From Haloarcula litorea (lineage in GTDB: Archaea; Halobacteriota; Halobacteria; Halobacteriales; Haloarculaceae), in the NCBI RefSeq assembly GCF_029338195.1, contig NZ_CP119779.1, positions 3,240,794-3,304,793 on the forward strand: 64,000 bases of DNA, read 5' to 3'. Under the pieces are notes generated by a model. That model was given only the letters and a program-made list of their open reading frames with translations, made no database searches and had not been told where the DNA came from. The position numbers and the translations under genes were made by a program. This document shows, piece after piece, positions 1-9,456 of the stretch. Within the stretch, counting starts at the first letter, position 1, and every line of letters begins with the position of its first letter.

Positions 1-282
1 CGTCGCCGCCCACGCGAGGCTCAGCCCGACGACGAACAGCCCCAGCACGATGCCGGCACCGGCCGCCAGCCCCGGGTCCGTGCGGCCCTCCCGGCCGGCC
101 GCGAAGACGATGATCCCGACCGCGGCGAGGACCGCCGGGACCGCCGGCGAGAGCACGCCCGCGCCGTAGTAGGCACCGACGGCACTGCCCGTCTCGACGA
201 CGAAGTACGGCACCGCGAGCGCGACCAGAAAGCAGCAACAGCCGGCGATGGCGACGGCCGGCGCGGTCTGCAACTCGTCCAT
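1..282 (-). CDS. Haloarchaeal membrane protein, C-terminus cut by window edge
   Basis: The gene reads leftwards from an ATG at 282 and is still open at base 1, so only the first 94 residues are present. The chain is hydrophobic with about three membrane segments: residues 10-30, 40-58 after a Tyr-Tyr-Gly-Ala-Gly motif, and 75-92. A short charged loop (Gly-Arg-Glu-Gly-Arg-Thr-Asp) separates the last two. It resembles the haloarchaeal DUF7548 membrane family from memory. No catalytic residues are visible and the function is unknown. It is divergent from the next gene. Confidence 0.7.
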   Translation of the reverse strand, partial: MDELQTAPAVAIAGCCCFLVALAVPYFVVETGSAVGAYYGAGVLSPAVPAVLAAVGIIVFAAGREGRTDPGLAAGAGIVLGLFVVGLSLAWAAT

Positions 283-361
283 ACCGGCGCTGGGGGCGGC
301 CGCGTCTTAACGGCCACGTTCGAGCGAAACGCGGAAATGGCTACCACAGCTACGCCGCGGT

Positions 362-607
362 ATGGGACTGGGTTCGACGGCGAAGAAAGTCCAGAAGGTC
401 GCCGACGTCGCCGAGAAGCTGTACGCGAAGGTGAACGAACTGAAAGAACAGGTCGAGAACCTCCGGGAGACGGTCGAAGACACGAACGAGCGGGTGGAGA
501 GCGTCGAACGGGACCTGACCGAACAGCGGGCGCTGCTCGAAGCGGTCGCCGAGGAGAGCGACGTCGACGTCCAGTCCGTCCTCGACGACGTCGGGGACGA
601 CGACTGA
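362..607 (+). CDS. Small coiled-coil protein, DUF5798-like
   Basis: The 81-residue protein begins MGLGSTAKKVQKVADVAEKL. It continues as one long charged helix with heptad-like spacing (residues 20-65, Lys/Glu/Leu/Val rich) and ends in an acidic tail. Length and N-terminus match the haloarchaeal DUF5798 family as I remember it. There is no signal peptide or membrane segment, so a cytoplasmic oligomer is likely. The role is unknown. Its TGA touches the stop codon of the convergent gene at 608. Confidence 0.8.
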   Translation: MGLGSTAKKVQKVADVAEKLYAKVNELKEQVENLRETVEDTNERVESVERDLTEQRALLEAVAEESDVDVQSVLDDVGDDD

Positions 608-1219
608 CTACCGGTCGACGGTTCGGGGTTCGCTCCCCGGGAGATCGACCGTCGCCGTCCCGTCGGCGTCGAGGTCGATCCGAGCGTCGAACAGTTGCGC
701 CAGCGTGTTCAGCACCTCCGTCCCGTGGGCGGTGGCGGTCACGGTGTACAGTCCAAGTGCGGAGGCGTTCTCGACGCGCGAACAGAGGCGGTGCGCGAAC
801 CGGAACACGGTCCGGAGCGTCGAGTACAGCAACGGCGGCGTCAGCGAGTCGAGGAGGAGCCGCGTCCGGCCCCCGTCGTCGTGACACCGGCGGAGCTGTT
901 CGGAGCACGCGACGCCGATGTCGGTCAGGGCCGCCGGCGACGCGACGTACCTGGTCGCCGAGGCGTCCGCCGACCGGCCGACGTGTTCGGTGACGGCGTC
1001 GACCACGTGGAGTGGCTCGCGTGGCTCGGCCAGTGCCCGGTACTCGTCTCTGACCCGCGGTGCGCCCTCCCGCGTCGTGACGACGACGGCATCGTCGCAC
1101 CCGGTGGCGAGCGTTCGCAACCCCAGACGCCGCTTTCCCACGAGCGGCGGTCCGGTTATCAAGACGTTCGCGCCGGGGCGGACCTCAAGCCCCGCGAGGT
1201 GGTCCCCGAGATCGTACAT
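608..1219 (-). CDS. RecA/KaiC-like P-loop protein, DUF7504-like
   Basis: About 203 residues from the ATG at 1219. A modified Walker A (GPPLVGKR) lies near residue 24, followed by alternating strands and helices and a run LLLDSLTPPLL near residue 120 that fits a Walker B strand. This is typical of the haloarchaeal RecA/KaiC-type regulators now called DUF7504, which often sit near sensor genes. GTG codons at 1240 and 1291 are alternative starts. A TATA-like ATATAC near 1275 would place transcription close to 1248, so GTG 1240 is a serious rival. The degenerate P-loop makes ATPase activity uncertain. Confidence 0.65.
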   Translation of the reverse strand: MYDLGDHLAGLEVRPGANVLITGPPLVGKRRLGLRTLATGCDDAVVVTTREGAPRVRDEYRALAEPREPLHVVDAVTEHVGRSADASATRYVASPAALTDIGVACSEQLRRCHDDGGRTRLLLDSLTPPLLYSTLRTVFRFAHRLCSRVENASALGLYTVTATAHGTEVLNTLAQLFDARIDLDADGTATVDLPGSEPRTVDR

Positions 1220-1330
1220 CAGTTCTCTCTCCCGTGTCACCCGACGGCGTCGTCCCCTCAGACGCGATCGGCGTATATTCCACTTTCGCACTCGGCTGAA
1301 GTATCGGTCCGGCGGCGTACCGAATCGGTT

Positions 1331-1340
1331 GGTTTAAACC
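1331..1340 (+). promoter_or_regulatory. TATA box of tRNA-Arg
   Basis: GGTTTAAACC, a 10-bp palindrome containing TTTAAA, lies about 30 bp upstream of the tRNA 5' end. That is the usual distance for an archaeal TATA element. Confidence 0.6.
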
Positions 1341-1366
1341 GGTACGCGCGAGTAGCGTGTGACACG

Positions 1367-1441
1367 GGGCGCTTAGCTCAGCCTGGACAGAGTGCTTGGC
1401 TTCGGACCAAACCGTCGGGGGTTCAAATCCCTCAGCGCCCG
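1367..1441 (+). tRNA. tRNA-Arg (anticodon UCG)
   Basis: A full 75-nt cloverleaf folds by eye. The acceptor GGGCGCT pairs with AGCGCCC, the D stem GCTC with GAGT, the anticodon loop is CTTCGGA with anticodon TCG, and the T arm is GGGGG-TTCAAAT-CCCTC, with discriminator G1441. CCA is not encoded. The outermost anticodon-stem pair (C27-A43) is mismatched. It reads CGA arginine codons. Its 3' end is repeated at 2863-2876. Confidence 0.93.
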
Positions 1442-1442
1442 T
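1429..1442 (+). repeat. Left copy of 14-bp direct repeat (attL-like, tRNA 3' end)
   Basis: CCCTCAGCGCCCGT covers the 3' half of the T stem, the acceptor strand, the discriminator and one further base. An identical copy lies at 2863-2876. Integrases commonly use tRNA 3' ends as attachment sites and leave an intact tRNA on one side. Confidence 0.6.
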
Positions 1443-1544
1443 AGCGAATTTCCACGTTCCGAACCGCCCGACAGCGGCGGATTTATCTCCTATTCGAACG
1501 AGGCGGAAGAGTACGTTCGTTCACGCGTCGAACGGTGTCACGCG

Positions 1545-1591
1545 TTGCGCAATCTTTTTGCACAATACACAAGTAATTGCATAATATGCAA
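1545..1591 (+). promoter_or_regulatory. Triple TTGCNNAAT operator overlapping the NTase start
   Basis: Three direct copies of TTGCNNAAT occur at 1545-1553, 1558-1566 and 1577-1585. The last lies inside a perfect palindrome, TTGCATA-A-TATGCAA (1577-1591), which covers the ATG at 1586. The first contains the palindrome TTGCGCAA. The block is strikingly AT-rich for this genome. The gene it precedes carries a winged-helix segment, so autorepression is the natural reading. Confidence 0.6.
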
Positions 1592-2269
1592 GAAGGTGCG
1601 CGGGTGTGTCTCGACTTCCCGCTCCCAGATGAGCGTATCTTCCGGTATCAGGCGATGCAGGATATCCTCCACCATCTCGTCAACAACCCGTTCGAAAGCT
1701 TCTCACAACAGGAACTGGCCACGATAACTGGCGCAGACGTGTCCTCGATTTCCCGAGCGGTTGATCTACTCGACAAGGCCGGTGTCGTTGGCATCGAAGA
1801 CGGCGTCCCGTCCCGGATCAGTATCGACCAGAACCACGTTGAACGGGCCGACCCTCTGTTCGCGATTCCACAACAACAGTTCAGAAAGCCTGTCCGCGAA
1901 TTCCTCGACGACCTCCGAGATCGGGCCGATACGGCAGAGAAAATAGCTGATATCGTTGGTGTCGTTCTCTTCGGCAGTGTCGCCCGCGGCGATGCCGACC
2001 GGAGCAGTGACATCGACCTCCTCGTCGTCGTCGAGGGCGACGGCACGCACGGTCGCCGCATCGGGGCGAAGATCGCACGGGAACTGGAGGACCAGTCATT
2101 CGACGGCGACCGCTATCAGTTCGAAGTTCTGGTCGAAACACCTGAGAGTGCGATGTCTCGTGGTGAACGTCTGAAAGAGATATTCGATGAGGGCATCGTC
2201 CTGCTGCAGAACGACCGCTTACGCGAGATACGAGACTCGGCATACGGGACCACTGAGGGAGGCGCGTGA
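1586..2269 (+). CDS. HTH-nucleotidyltransferase (MNT-type, putative antitoxin)
   Basis: About 227 residues. Residues 20-85 look like a winged helix (QQELATITGADVSSISRAVDLL). The centre carries the polymerase-beta-type NTase signature GSVARGDADRSSDIDLLVV, with the Asp-x-Asp metal pair and a later QFEVLV strand that could give the third acidic residue. Stand-alone NTases of this kind pair with HEPN proteins. In the MntA/HepT system the NTase AMPylates the HEPN toxin. The ATG at 1586 was chosen over the TTG at 1577. The stop overlaps the next start by 4 bp (GTGA), so the genes are translationally coupled. The AT-rich front and tRNA-end repeats suggest horizontal acquisition. Confidence 0.8.
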   Translation: MQEGARVCLDFPLPDERIFRYQAMQDILHHLVNNPFESFSQQELATITGADVSSISRAVDLLDKAGVVGIEDGVPSRISIDQNHVERADPLFAIPQQQFRKPVREFLDDLRDRADTAEKIADIVGVVLFGSVARGDADRSSDIDLLVVVEGDGTHGRRIGAKIARELEDQSFDGDRYQFEVLVETPESAMSRGERLKEIFDEGIVLLQNDRLREIRDSAYGTTEGGA

Positions 2270-2766
2270 GCGTGCCACTCGACCTCGACGATATCGAACC
2301 ACTCCTCTCGGACGCCGAAGCAGCGTTCCGGCGAGGTGGACAGGAGACGGAAGACGGACTCGATGTTTCAGATGCCGGATTCGTACAGCTACGGAAAGCG
2401 TGTCGGTCTCTCACTGGTGGGGACCAACTACTGACCGACGGATTCTACACGCTCGCTATCGAGGCCGCATTCACGTCGGTCGAGAAGACGTTCATGTTCT
2501 GGCTGATCAAAGAGGGACACCAGGATCCGGCCAATCCGCCGCAGTCCCACACGACAGCTATCAAACGCAGTGCGACTGTCGGATTTATCGGTACTGAAAC
2601 GGCCGACCGACTCGAAGAGCTGTGGACCGAAAATCGAGCGCAGACCTATTACCAGGACGGGAAAGCGACACGAGAGCGTGCCGAAACGATGGTCGCGCTC
2701 GCCAACCGAATCCATACCTTGATCGTCGATCTCGTCGGTGTTCGACACGAGTGTGTCTGTGATTGA
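2266..2766 (+). CDS. HEPN-domain protein (putative toxin partner)
   Basis: A 166-residue, mainly helical protein starting at a GTG that overlaps the NTase stop. The run LLTDGFYTLAIEAAFTSVEKTFMFWL and the later segment NRAQTYYQDGKATRERAE match the helix pattern of HEPN proteins. The expected R-x4-6-H RNase motif is not clean: an Arg is followed by Tyr-Tyr where His is usual. It may therefore be a variant active site or a non-nuclease HEPN. The role, by analogy with MNT/HEPN toxin-antitoxin pairs, is growth arrest or defence through RNA cleavage, restrained by the upstream NTase. No transposase or integrase lies nearby. Confidence 0.7.
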   Translation: MSVPLDLDDIEPLLSDAEAAFRRGGQETEDGLDVSDAGFVQLRKACRSLTGGDQLLTDGFYTLAIEAAFTSVEKTFMFWLIKEGHQDPANPPQSHTTAIKRSATVGFIGTETADRLEELWTENRAQTYYQDGKATRERAETMVALANRIHTLIVDLVGVRHECVCD

Positions 2767-2862
2767 CACCGCGCCTTACAGAGCTAGTATGTGAGATTTG
2801 AAACGGCCGATCGTGGTCGATTCACGCCTGACAAGGGGATCCGTTCACCAGTCGAGCGAGCG

Positions 2863-2876
2863 CCCTCAGCGCCCGT
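2863..2876 (+). repeat. Right copy of 14-bp direct repeat (attR-like)
   Basis: CCCTCAGCGCCCGT is an exact copy of the tRNA-Arg 3' end at 1429-1442, in the same orientation. The two copies enclose about 1.43 kb holding only the NTase and HEPN genes. No other part of the tRNA is repeated here. Confidence 0.6.
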
Positions 2877-2960
2877 GGCTTCTGCGCGTATGACGGTGAG
2901 CGGCGAGCGTCGGTCGACCCCCTCGCGCACCGACGAATTGATGTGTGCGTTGGGTGTTAC

Positions 2961-2970
2961 CACACGTGTG
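2961..2970 (+). promoter_or_regulatory. Palindrome upstream of the P-type ATPase
   Basis: CACACGTGTG is a perfect 10-bp palindrome about 40 bp before the ATPase ATG. It could be an operator for a metal-responsive repressor, which is inference only. The rest of 2767-3008 shows no gene I can support. Confidence 0.35.
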
Positions 2971-3008
2971 CCACGACCCGGCGGGTGAGACCGGGACGGA
3001 GACACGCG

Positions 3009-5459
3009 ATGACAGGTGAACGCGACGCCGACGGCTGTGCGCTCTGCGGGCTCCCGGTCGGGGAGCGAGCGGTCGCCGACGAGTCCGAGAGGGCCTTCTG
3101 CTGTGTCGGGTGCCGGAACGTCCACGAACGGCTGGCCGACGTCGACGGCGTGACCGACGACGACGTGGCGACGACCGCCGCGGACGGGACGAGAGCGGGC
3201 GTCCCCGACGGCTGCGAGCGGGTCTACTTCCGGGTAGACGGGATGCACTGTGCCACCTGCGAGTCCTTCGTCGAGTCGCTCGCGACCCGGCTGGACGGCG
3301 TCGAGTCGGCGGCGGCCAGCTACGTCACCGAGAGCGTCCGCGTGGACTACGACCCCGACGCAGTCGACGCCGAGGAGGTTCGGGCGGCGCTGACGACGGC
3401 GGGGTACACCGCACGTCGGCGGACCGACGCGACCCCCGGCGAGGACGACGAGGAGACGAAGTGGCGGCTCGCCGCCGGCGTCCTGTTCGGGATGTGGGTG
3501 ATGATGCCCTACGCCATCTTCGTCTACCCGCTCCACCTGGGGCTGTACGGCCCGTCGCTGGCGGCGTTCACGCGTCAACAGCTCGCCGGACCACACCACC
3601 TCGCGTTCGTCCTCTTCCTGTTCACGTCGCTCGTGCTGTTCTACACGGGCGCGCCGCTGCTGCGGGGAGCACTCGTCAGCCTCCGGACCGGCGAGCCCAA
3701 TATGGACCTGCTCGTCGCGCTCGCGGCCTGCAGCGCCTTCGTCTACAGCATCGTCGCGGCGCTGCTGGGCCGGATCGACCTCTACTTCGACGTGACCGTC
3801 GCCATCGTCCTCGTCGTCACCGCCGGCGGCTACTACGAGTCCCGCATCAGACGCCGCGCGGCCGACCGTCTGGCCGACGTCCACGCCGCCCGGACCGACA
3901 CCGCACGGCGACTGGACGCGGCGGGCGAACCGACGGAGGTGGCAGTTGAGGACCTCGCGGAGGGAGATCGCGTCCTCGTCCGCGCCGGCGAGCGGGTCCC
4001 CGTCGACGGGACGGTCGGGGAAGGGACCGGGACCGTCGACGAGGCCGTCGTGACCGGCGAGGCGCTCCCGGTGCCGAAGTCCGACGGCGACGGCGTCGTC
4101 GGCGGATCGGTGGTGACCGACGGCGCGCTCGTCGTCGCCGTCGGCGAGGGCGCGACCAGCGGGGTCGACCGCGTCGCCGAACTGATGTGGGACCTCCAGA
4201 GCGGGACGGAGGGCGTCCAGCGGCTGGCGGACCGCCTCGCCACCGTCTTCGTCCCGGGCGTGCTCGCGCTGGCGGTCGCCGCCGGCGTCGGCTACCTGCT
4301 CCTCGGTGCCGGCGTCGAGGCGGCGGTGCTCGTCGCACTGACGGTCCTGCTGGTCTCCTGTCCCTGCGCGCTCGGCCTCGCGACGCCGCTCGCGGTGGCG
4401 TCGGCCGTCCGCGAGGCGCTGTCGCGGGGGATCGTCGTCTTCGACCGGACGGTGTTCGAGCGGGTCCGCGACGTCGACACCGTCGTCCTGGACAAGACCG
4501 GGACGCTGACGACCGGGGACCTGCGCGTCGAGGAGACAGCGGCCCCGTCACCGCTGCTACGGGCGGCGGCGGCCGTCGAGGCGCGCGCGTCCCACCCGGT
4601 CGGTGACGCGTTCGTCGCGGCGTTCGGTGAGGGCGCGGCCGCCGGCGACCCGCGAGCGGACGGCGGCGCGGTGGTCGACGACACGGCAGACGGCAGCGAC
4701 GCGGGCGACTCCGACGGCGCGACCGTCGAGTCGTTCCGCCGGCACCAGCGCGGCGTCGAGGGCGTCGTGGACGGGGAGCGGACGCTGGTCGGCCACCCCG
4801 ACTGCTTCGGCCGACGCGGCTGGTCGGTCCCGGCGGAGTGGGCGAGACGGGCGACAGATGTCCGCGAGCGGGGCCTGCTCCCGGTGCTCGTCGGCCGCGA
4901 GGGCACCGCCGAGGGGATCGTGGCGCTCGCCGACGAACCGCGCGAGGGGTGGCGATCGGCCCTGACCGACCTCGGGGAGCGCGGCGTCGACGTGGTCGTC
5001 CTCACCGGCGACGACGAGCGAGCGGCGGCCCGGTTCGGCGACCACGCCGCCGTCGAGCAGGTGTTCGCCGGGGTCCCGCCCGAGGCCAAGGCCGAGACGG
5101 TCGAGCGACTGCGCGCAGACGGGACCGTGGCGATGGTCGGCGACGGGACGAACGACGGCCCGGCGCTGGCCGCCGCTGACCTCGGGGTCGCGCTCGGCAG
5201 CGGGACGGCACTCGCCGTCGACGCCGCCGACGTCGCCATCGTCGACGACGACCTCGCCTCGCTCGGGACGGTGTTCGACCTCTCGACGGCAGCGGCGCGG
5301 CGGATCAAGGGCAACGTCGGCTGGGCGTTCGTCTACAACGCCACCGCGCTCCCGCTTGCCGTGGCGGGCCTGCTGAACCCCCTGTTCGCCGCCGCGGCGA
5401 TGGCGGCCAGCAGCCTGCTGGTGGTCGTCAACTCCGACCGGGACCTGCTCGACGACTGA
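3009..5459 (+). CDS. Copper-type heavy-metal P1B ATPase
   Basis: 816 residues from the ATG at 3009, which comes right before the first metal-binding Cys. Order of domains: an N-terminal Cys-rich module (CALC near 10, CCVGC near 31-35), an HMA domain with GMHCATC at 78-84, and six to eight membrane segments with the CPC ion-binding motif at 451-453. Then come the phosphorylation site DKTGT (Asp495), a His-Pro motif (SHPVGDAF) in the nucleotide domain, and the hinge GDGTNDGPA near 711. CPC plus HMA indicates Cu(I)/Ag(I) transport across the membrane. The front Cys module is shared with CcoI/FixI-type pumps that supply copper to oxidases, so both detoxification and cofactor supply are possible. 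Confidence 0.9.
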   Translation: MTGERDADGCALCGLPVGERAVADESERAFCCVGCRNVHERLADVDGVTDDDVATTAADGTRAGVPDGCERVYFRVDGMHCATCESFVESLATRLDGVESAAASYVTESVRVDYDPDAVDAEEVRAALTTAGYTARRRTDATPGEDDEETKWRLAAGVLFGMWVMMPYAIFVYPLHLGLYGPSLAAFTRQQLAGPHHLAFVLFLFTSLVLFYTGAPLLRGALVSLRTGEPNMDLLVALAACSAFVYSIVAALLGRIDLYFDVTVAIVLVVTAGGYYESRIRRRAADRLADVHAARTDTARRLDAAGEPTEVAVEDLAEGDRVLVRAGERVPVDGTVGEGTGTVDEAVVTGEALPVPKSDGDGVVGGSVVTDGALVVAVGEGATSGVDRVAELMWDLQSGTEGVQRLADRLATVFVPGVLALAVAAGVGYLLLGAGVEAAVLVALTVLLVSCPCALGLATPLAVASAVREALSRGIVVFDRTVFERVRDVDTVVLDKTGTLTTGDLRVEETAAPSPLLRAAAAVEARASHPVGDAFVAAFGEGAAAGDPRADGGAVVDDTADGSDAGDSDGATVESFRRHQRGVEGVVDGERTLVGHPDCFGRRGWSVPAEWARRATDVRERGLLPVLVGREGTAEGIVALADEPREGWRSALTDLGERGVDVVVLTGDDERAAARFGDHAAVEQVFAGVPPEAKAETVERLRADGTVAMVGDGTNDGPALAAADLGVALGSGTALAVDAADVAIVDDDLASLGTVFDLSTAAARRIKGNVGWAFVYNATALPLAVAGLLNPLFAAAAMAASSLLVVVNSDRDLLDD

Positions 5460-5559
5460 GCCGGCGACGGCCGGTGGTGGAGACTGCCCCCCTCCGACCC
5501 CGTCGCTTCCCGCAGGGGATCGGGGCAGCCTTTTGGTTCCCGACGCCGGCGTACCGGGT

Positions 5560-6036
5560 ATGTCACTGGCCGCCGCGACCCGCGAGGCCGTCCGGGCGCG
5601 CCCGTTCCTCTACGACGCGCTCCGGGCCGGCGTCGTCAACTACACCGCCGCCGCACGAACGCTGGACGTCGACGGCGAGACCGACGCCGTGGCCACGGCC
5701 CTGCGACGCTACGCCGAGGAGCTGTCCGACGATCCCGCCCACGACAGCGACGCCCGCGTCTCGATGGAGAGCCGCCTGGGGGAGGCCGGCGACGGCGACG
5801 ACGCGCTCCTGGCCGTCGGCGACACGGCCTTCGCGAGCGGCGCGGGATCGCTGACCGGGATCGTCGCCACCGGCGACCTCTCACCGGCCGCGCTGGGGGA
5901 CGTGCTGGGCCGCCTGCGAGCGAACGAGGTCCCGGTCGAGGCCGCCGGCGTCACCGGTGGGACGCTCGTGGTCGTCGTCGCCCGCCGTGACGGCCCCGAC
6001 GCCCTCCGGGAGATCGAGGCCGCCGTCGGCCGCTGA
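5560..6036 (+). CDS. Conserved haloarchaeal protein, DUF7523-like
   Basis: 158 residues from the ATG at 5560; a TTG at 5533 is less likely. The first 60 residues are helical with a run VVNYTAAARTLDVDGETDAVATALRRYAEEL that could hold a helix-turn-helix. The C-terminal 70 residues (SLTGIVATGDLSPAALGDVL and VPVEAAGVTGGTLVVVV) look like a small ACT-like alpha/beta fold. I recall haloarchaeal members filed as DUF7523. It is encoded just upstream of cysS on the same strand. The ligand and role are unknown. Confidence 0.75.
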   Translation: MSLAAATREAVRARPFLYDALRAGVVNYTAAARTLDVDGETDAVATALRRYAEELSDDPAHDSDARVSMESRLGEAGDGDDALLAVGDTAFASGAGSLTGIVATGDLSPAALGDVLGRLRANEVPVEAAGVTGGTLVVVVARRDGPDALREIEAAVGR

Positions 6037-6101
6037 GGTGGGAGACGGCTCCCGCGTCCGGTCCGACGGGCTAATGTGGCGTGGCCGTGACCACTCCGAT
6101 A

Positions 6102-7580
<1,479 letters not shown>

Positions 7581-7628
7581 GCCCCGCCTGCCAGGAGACT
7601 TATCTCCCCACGTCCTGTCTCCCCCTGT

Positions 7629-8264
7629 ATGAGACGAGTGGTTCTCAGCGCGCTGGTCGCGCTGCTGGTGGTGTCGTCGGGCTGTGTCGGCCTCGTCACG
7701 GGCGATACGGTCACGTTCGAGTCGGCACCGACCAGCATCGACGACGGCACGCTGTCGGAGACGGGCTACGAGCAGTCGAACTCGACGACACAGAACATCA
7801 CCCGGACGGTCTCGGTCGCGGGCCAGGAGCGGACGATCCGCGTGGTCAACCACGTCGACCAGTACCGCCGGAGCATCGACCTCGGTCCCATCGGCGAGCT
7901 CCCGCTGGCCCGGTTCGTCGTCGTCTCGACGCCGGGCGCGACGGTGGCCGGACAGACGCTGAACCCCGCGGCCGACTGGTCGAACCGCCGCGTCGTCGAG
8001 CAGCTCGCCGGTCGAACCGGACAGATAGACGACGTCGGCTTCGAGGAGAACCGGACGGTCCGGTCGCTCGGCGAGGATCGGACCGTCGGGATGTTCTCGG
8101 GGACGACGACGGTCCAGGGACAGGAGATCGACGTGACGCTGCACGTCGCGAGCTTCGAACACGAGGGGGACGTGCTCCTGGTGTTCGCCGTCCACCCGGA
8201 GCAGGTCGACGAGCGAGCCCGCGTCGACGCGATGTTCGGCGGGATCCAACACGAGGGGAACTGA
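7629..8264 (+). CDS. Haloarchaeal lipoprotein, DUF6517-like
   Basis: 211 residues. The N-terminus is a lipoprotein signal: MRR, a hydrophobic stretch, then SSGCVG with the lipobox Cys at 19. The mature part is polar with several N-glycosylation sequons (NSTT, NITR, NRT) and beta-rich character, so it should be anchored outside the membrane. Length and motifs agree with the haloarchaeal DUF6517 family from memory. The function is unknown. It starts about 50 bp after cysS and probably has its own short promoter. Confidence 0.8.
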   Translation: MRRVVLSALVALLVVSSGCVGLVTGDTVTFESAPTSIDDGTLSETGYEQSNSTTQNITRTVSVAGQERTIRVVNHVDQYRRSIDLGPIGELPLARFVVVSTPGATVAGQTLNPAADWSNRRVVEQLAGRTGQIDDVGFEENRTVRSLGEDRTVGMFSGTTTVQGQEIDVTLHVASFEHEGDVLLVFAVHPEQVDERARVDAMFGGIQHEGN

Positions 8265-8311
8265 CGCCCCGGGGGAGTACGCTTTTTTGTAGTCGGTGTG
8301 TTCCAGGCCCT

Positions 8312-8482
8312 ATGCAGTCCGTCTCAGTCGGCGGCGCGCTGCTGACCGTCGGCGGTGTCGCCGGCTACGTCGTCGGCATCACTGCCCCGTATCCGGGCCG
8401 TGCCTTCTCGCTGACCGCACTGATGGTCGGGCTGACGCTCGTGGCCGTCGGGCGAGCCGGCGACGGGGAGGACGAGCGGTGA
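8312..8482 (+). CDS. Small two-helix membrane protein
   Basis: A 56-residue protein with two hydrophobic helices (residues 5-24 and 32-47) joined by a short APYPGRAF loop, ending in an acidic tail. A T-rich TATA-like stretch lies near 8282-8288. The stop overlaps the corA GTG start (GTGA at 8479-8482), so the two are translationally coupled. It may assist or modulate the CorA channel, but that rests only on coupling. Confidence 0.7.
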   Translation: MQSVSVGGALLTVGGVAGYVVGITAPYPGRAFSLTALMVGLTLVAVGRAGDGEDER

Positions 8483-9456
8483 TCTCCGCGCTGGTCTACA
8501 GCGAGGGGACCGCGGTCGCCTACGACGACCTCGCGGCCGCCCGCACCGCGGTCGGGACCACCTGGGTCCACGTGGCCGACGCCACCGACGCGGAGGTCGA
8601 TGCCGTCGCCGAGGCGTTCGACCTCCACCCGCTGGCCGTCGACGACGTGCGCGGAGACGTGCGCGCGAAGACCGAGGAGTTCGCCGACCACACGTTCGTC
8701 CTGGTCAAGAGCGCGCGCCTGACCGCCGGCGAGACCACCTTCGAGAAGGAGGTCTCGACGCGGCCGGTCGGCGTCTTCGTCGGCCGGGACTGGGTCGTCA
8801 CCCTGTCGTTCGAACCGACCGGCCCCATCGACCGGGTGATGGACGCGGTCGAGCGCGGCGACGAGCGCCTGCTCCACCGCGGCCCGGACTTCACCGCCTA
8901 CCGGGTCGTCGACACGATCGTCGACGCCTACTTCGACCTGCTGGACGACGTCGAGACCGACATCGAGGAGATCGAGGAGGAGGTGACGATGTCGACGGAC
9001 ATCGAGACCTTAGAGAAGATCAACGACGTGCGCCGGGACCTGCTCTCGTTCCGCAAGCAGGTGTGGCCCGCCCGGGAGGCCGTCGGCGTCCTCGCCCGCG
9101 GCGACCCGGCCCAGGTCCAGCCCCAGACGGAGAAGTACTTCCGGGACGTCCACGACCACCTCGTCCAGATCGTCGACCTCACCGAGACGTACCGCGACCT
9201 CGTCGCGGGCGCGCGGGACATCTACCTCAACACGCTCTCGCAGTCGACCAACGAGGTGATGAAGGTGCTGACCGTCGTCGCGACGATCTTCATCCCGCTG
9301 ACGTTCGTCGTCGGCGTCTACGGGATGAACTTCGCCGACAGCCCGTACAACATGCCGGAGCTGGGCTGGACGTTCGGCTACCCCGCGACGATGCTGGGGA
9401 TGGCGCTGCTGGTCGCGGTCCTGCTGGTCCACTTCCGCCGCCGGGGCTACCTATAG
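8479..9456 (+). CDS. corA: CorA-family magnesium/cobalt transporter
   Basis: 325 residues from a GTG that overlaps the preceding stop. It has an acidic cytoplasmic alpha/beta domain (1-220), a long coiled helix with many Glu/Asp, then two C-terminal membrane helices. The first of these ends in the invariant YGMN motif (VVGVYGMNFADSPYN), the selectivity signature of CorA pentamers. It mediates Mg2+ (and possibly Co2+/Ni2+) passage. The C-terminal residues are basic, as expected for the inner side. The 3' end overlaps the convergent permease gene by 6 bp. Confidence 0.93.
   Translation: MISALVYSEGTAVAYDDLAAARTAVGTTWVHVADATDAEVDAVAEAFDLHPLAVDDVRGDVRAKTEEFADHTFVLVKSARLTAGETTFEKEVSTRPVGVFVGRDWVVTLSFEPTGPIDRVMDAVERGDERLLHRGPDFTAYRVVDTIVDAYFDLLDDVETDIEEIEEEVTMSTDIETLEKINDVRRDLLSFRKQVWPAREAVGVLARGDPAQVQPQTEKYFRDVHDHLVQIVDLTETYRDLVAGARDIYLNTLSQSTNEVMKVLTVVATIFIPLTFVVGVYGMNFADSPYNMPELGWTFGYPATMLGMALLVAVLLVHFRRRGYL

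Noticed and set aside
2791..2988. 65-codon ORF upstream of the P-type ATPase
   Set aside because: It spans the attachment-like repeat and a palindrome, has arginine/serine-rich composition, no recognisable fold and no ribosome-binding site.
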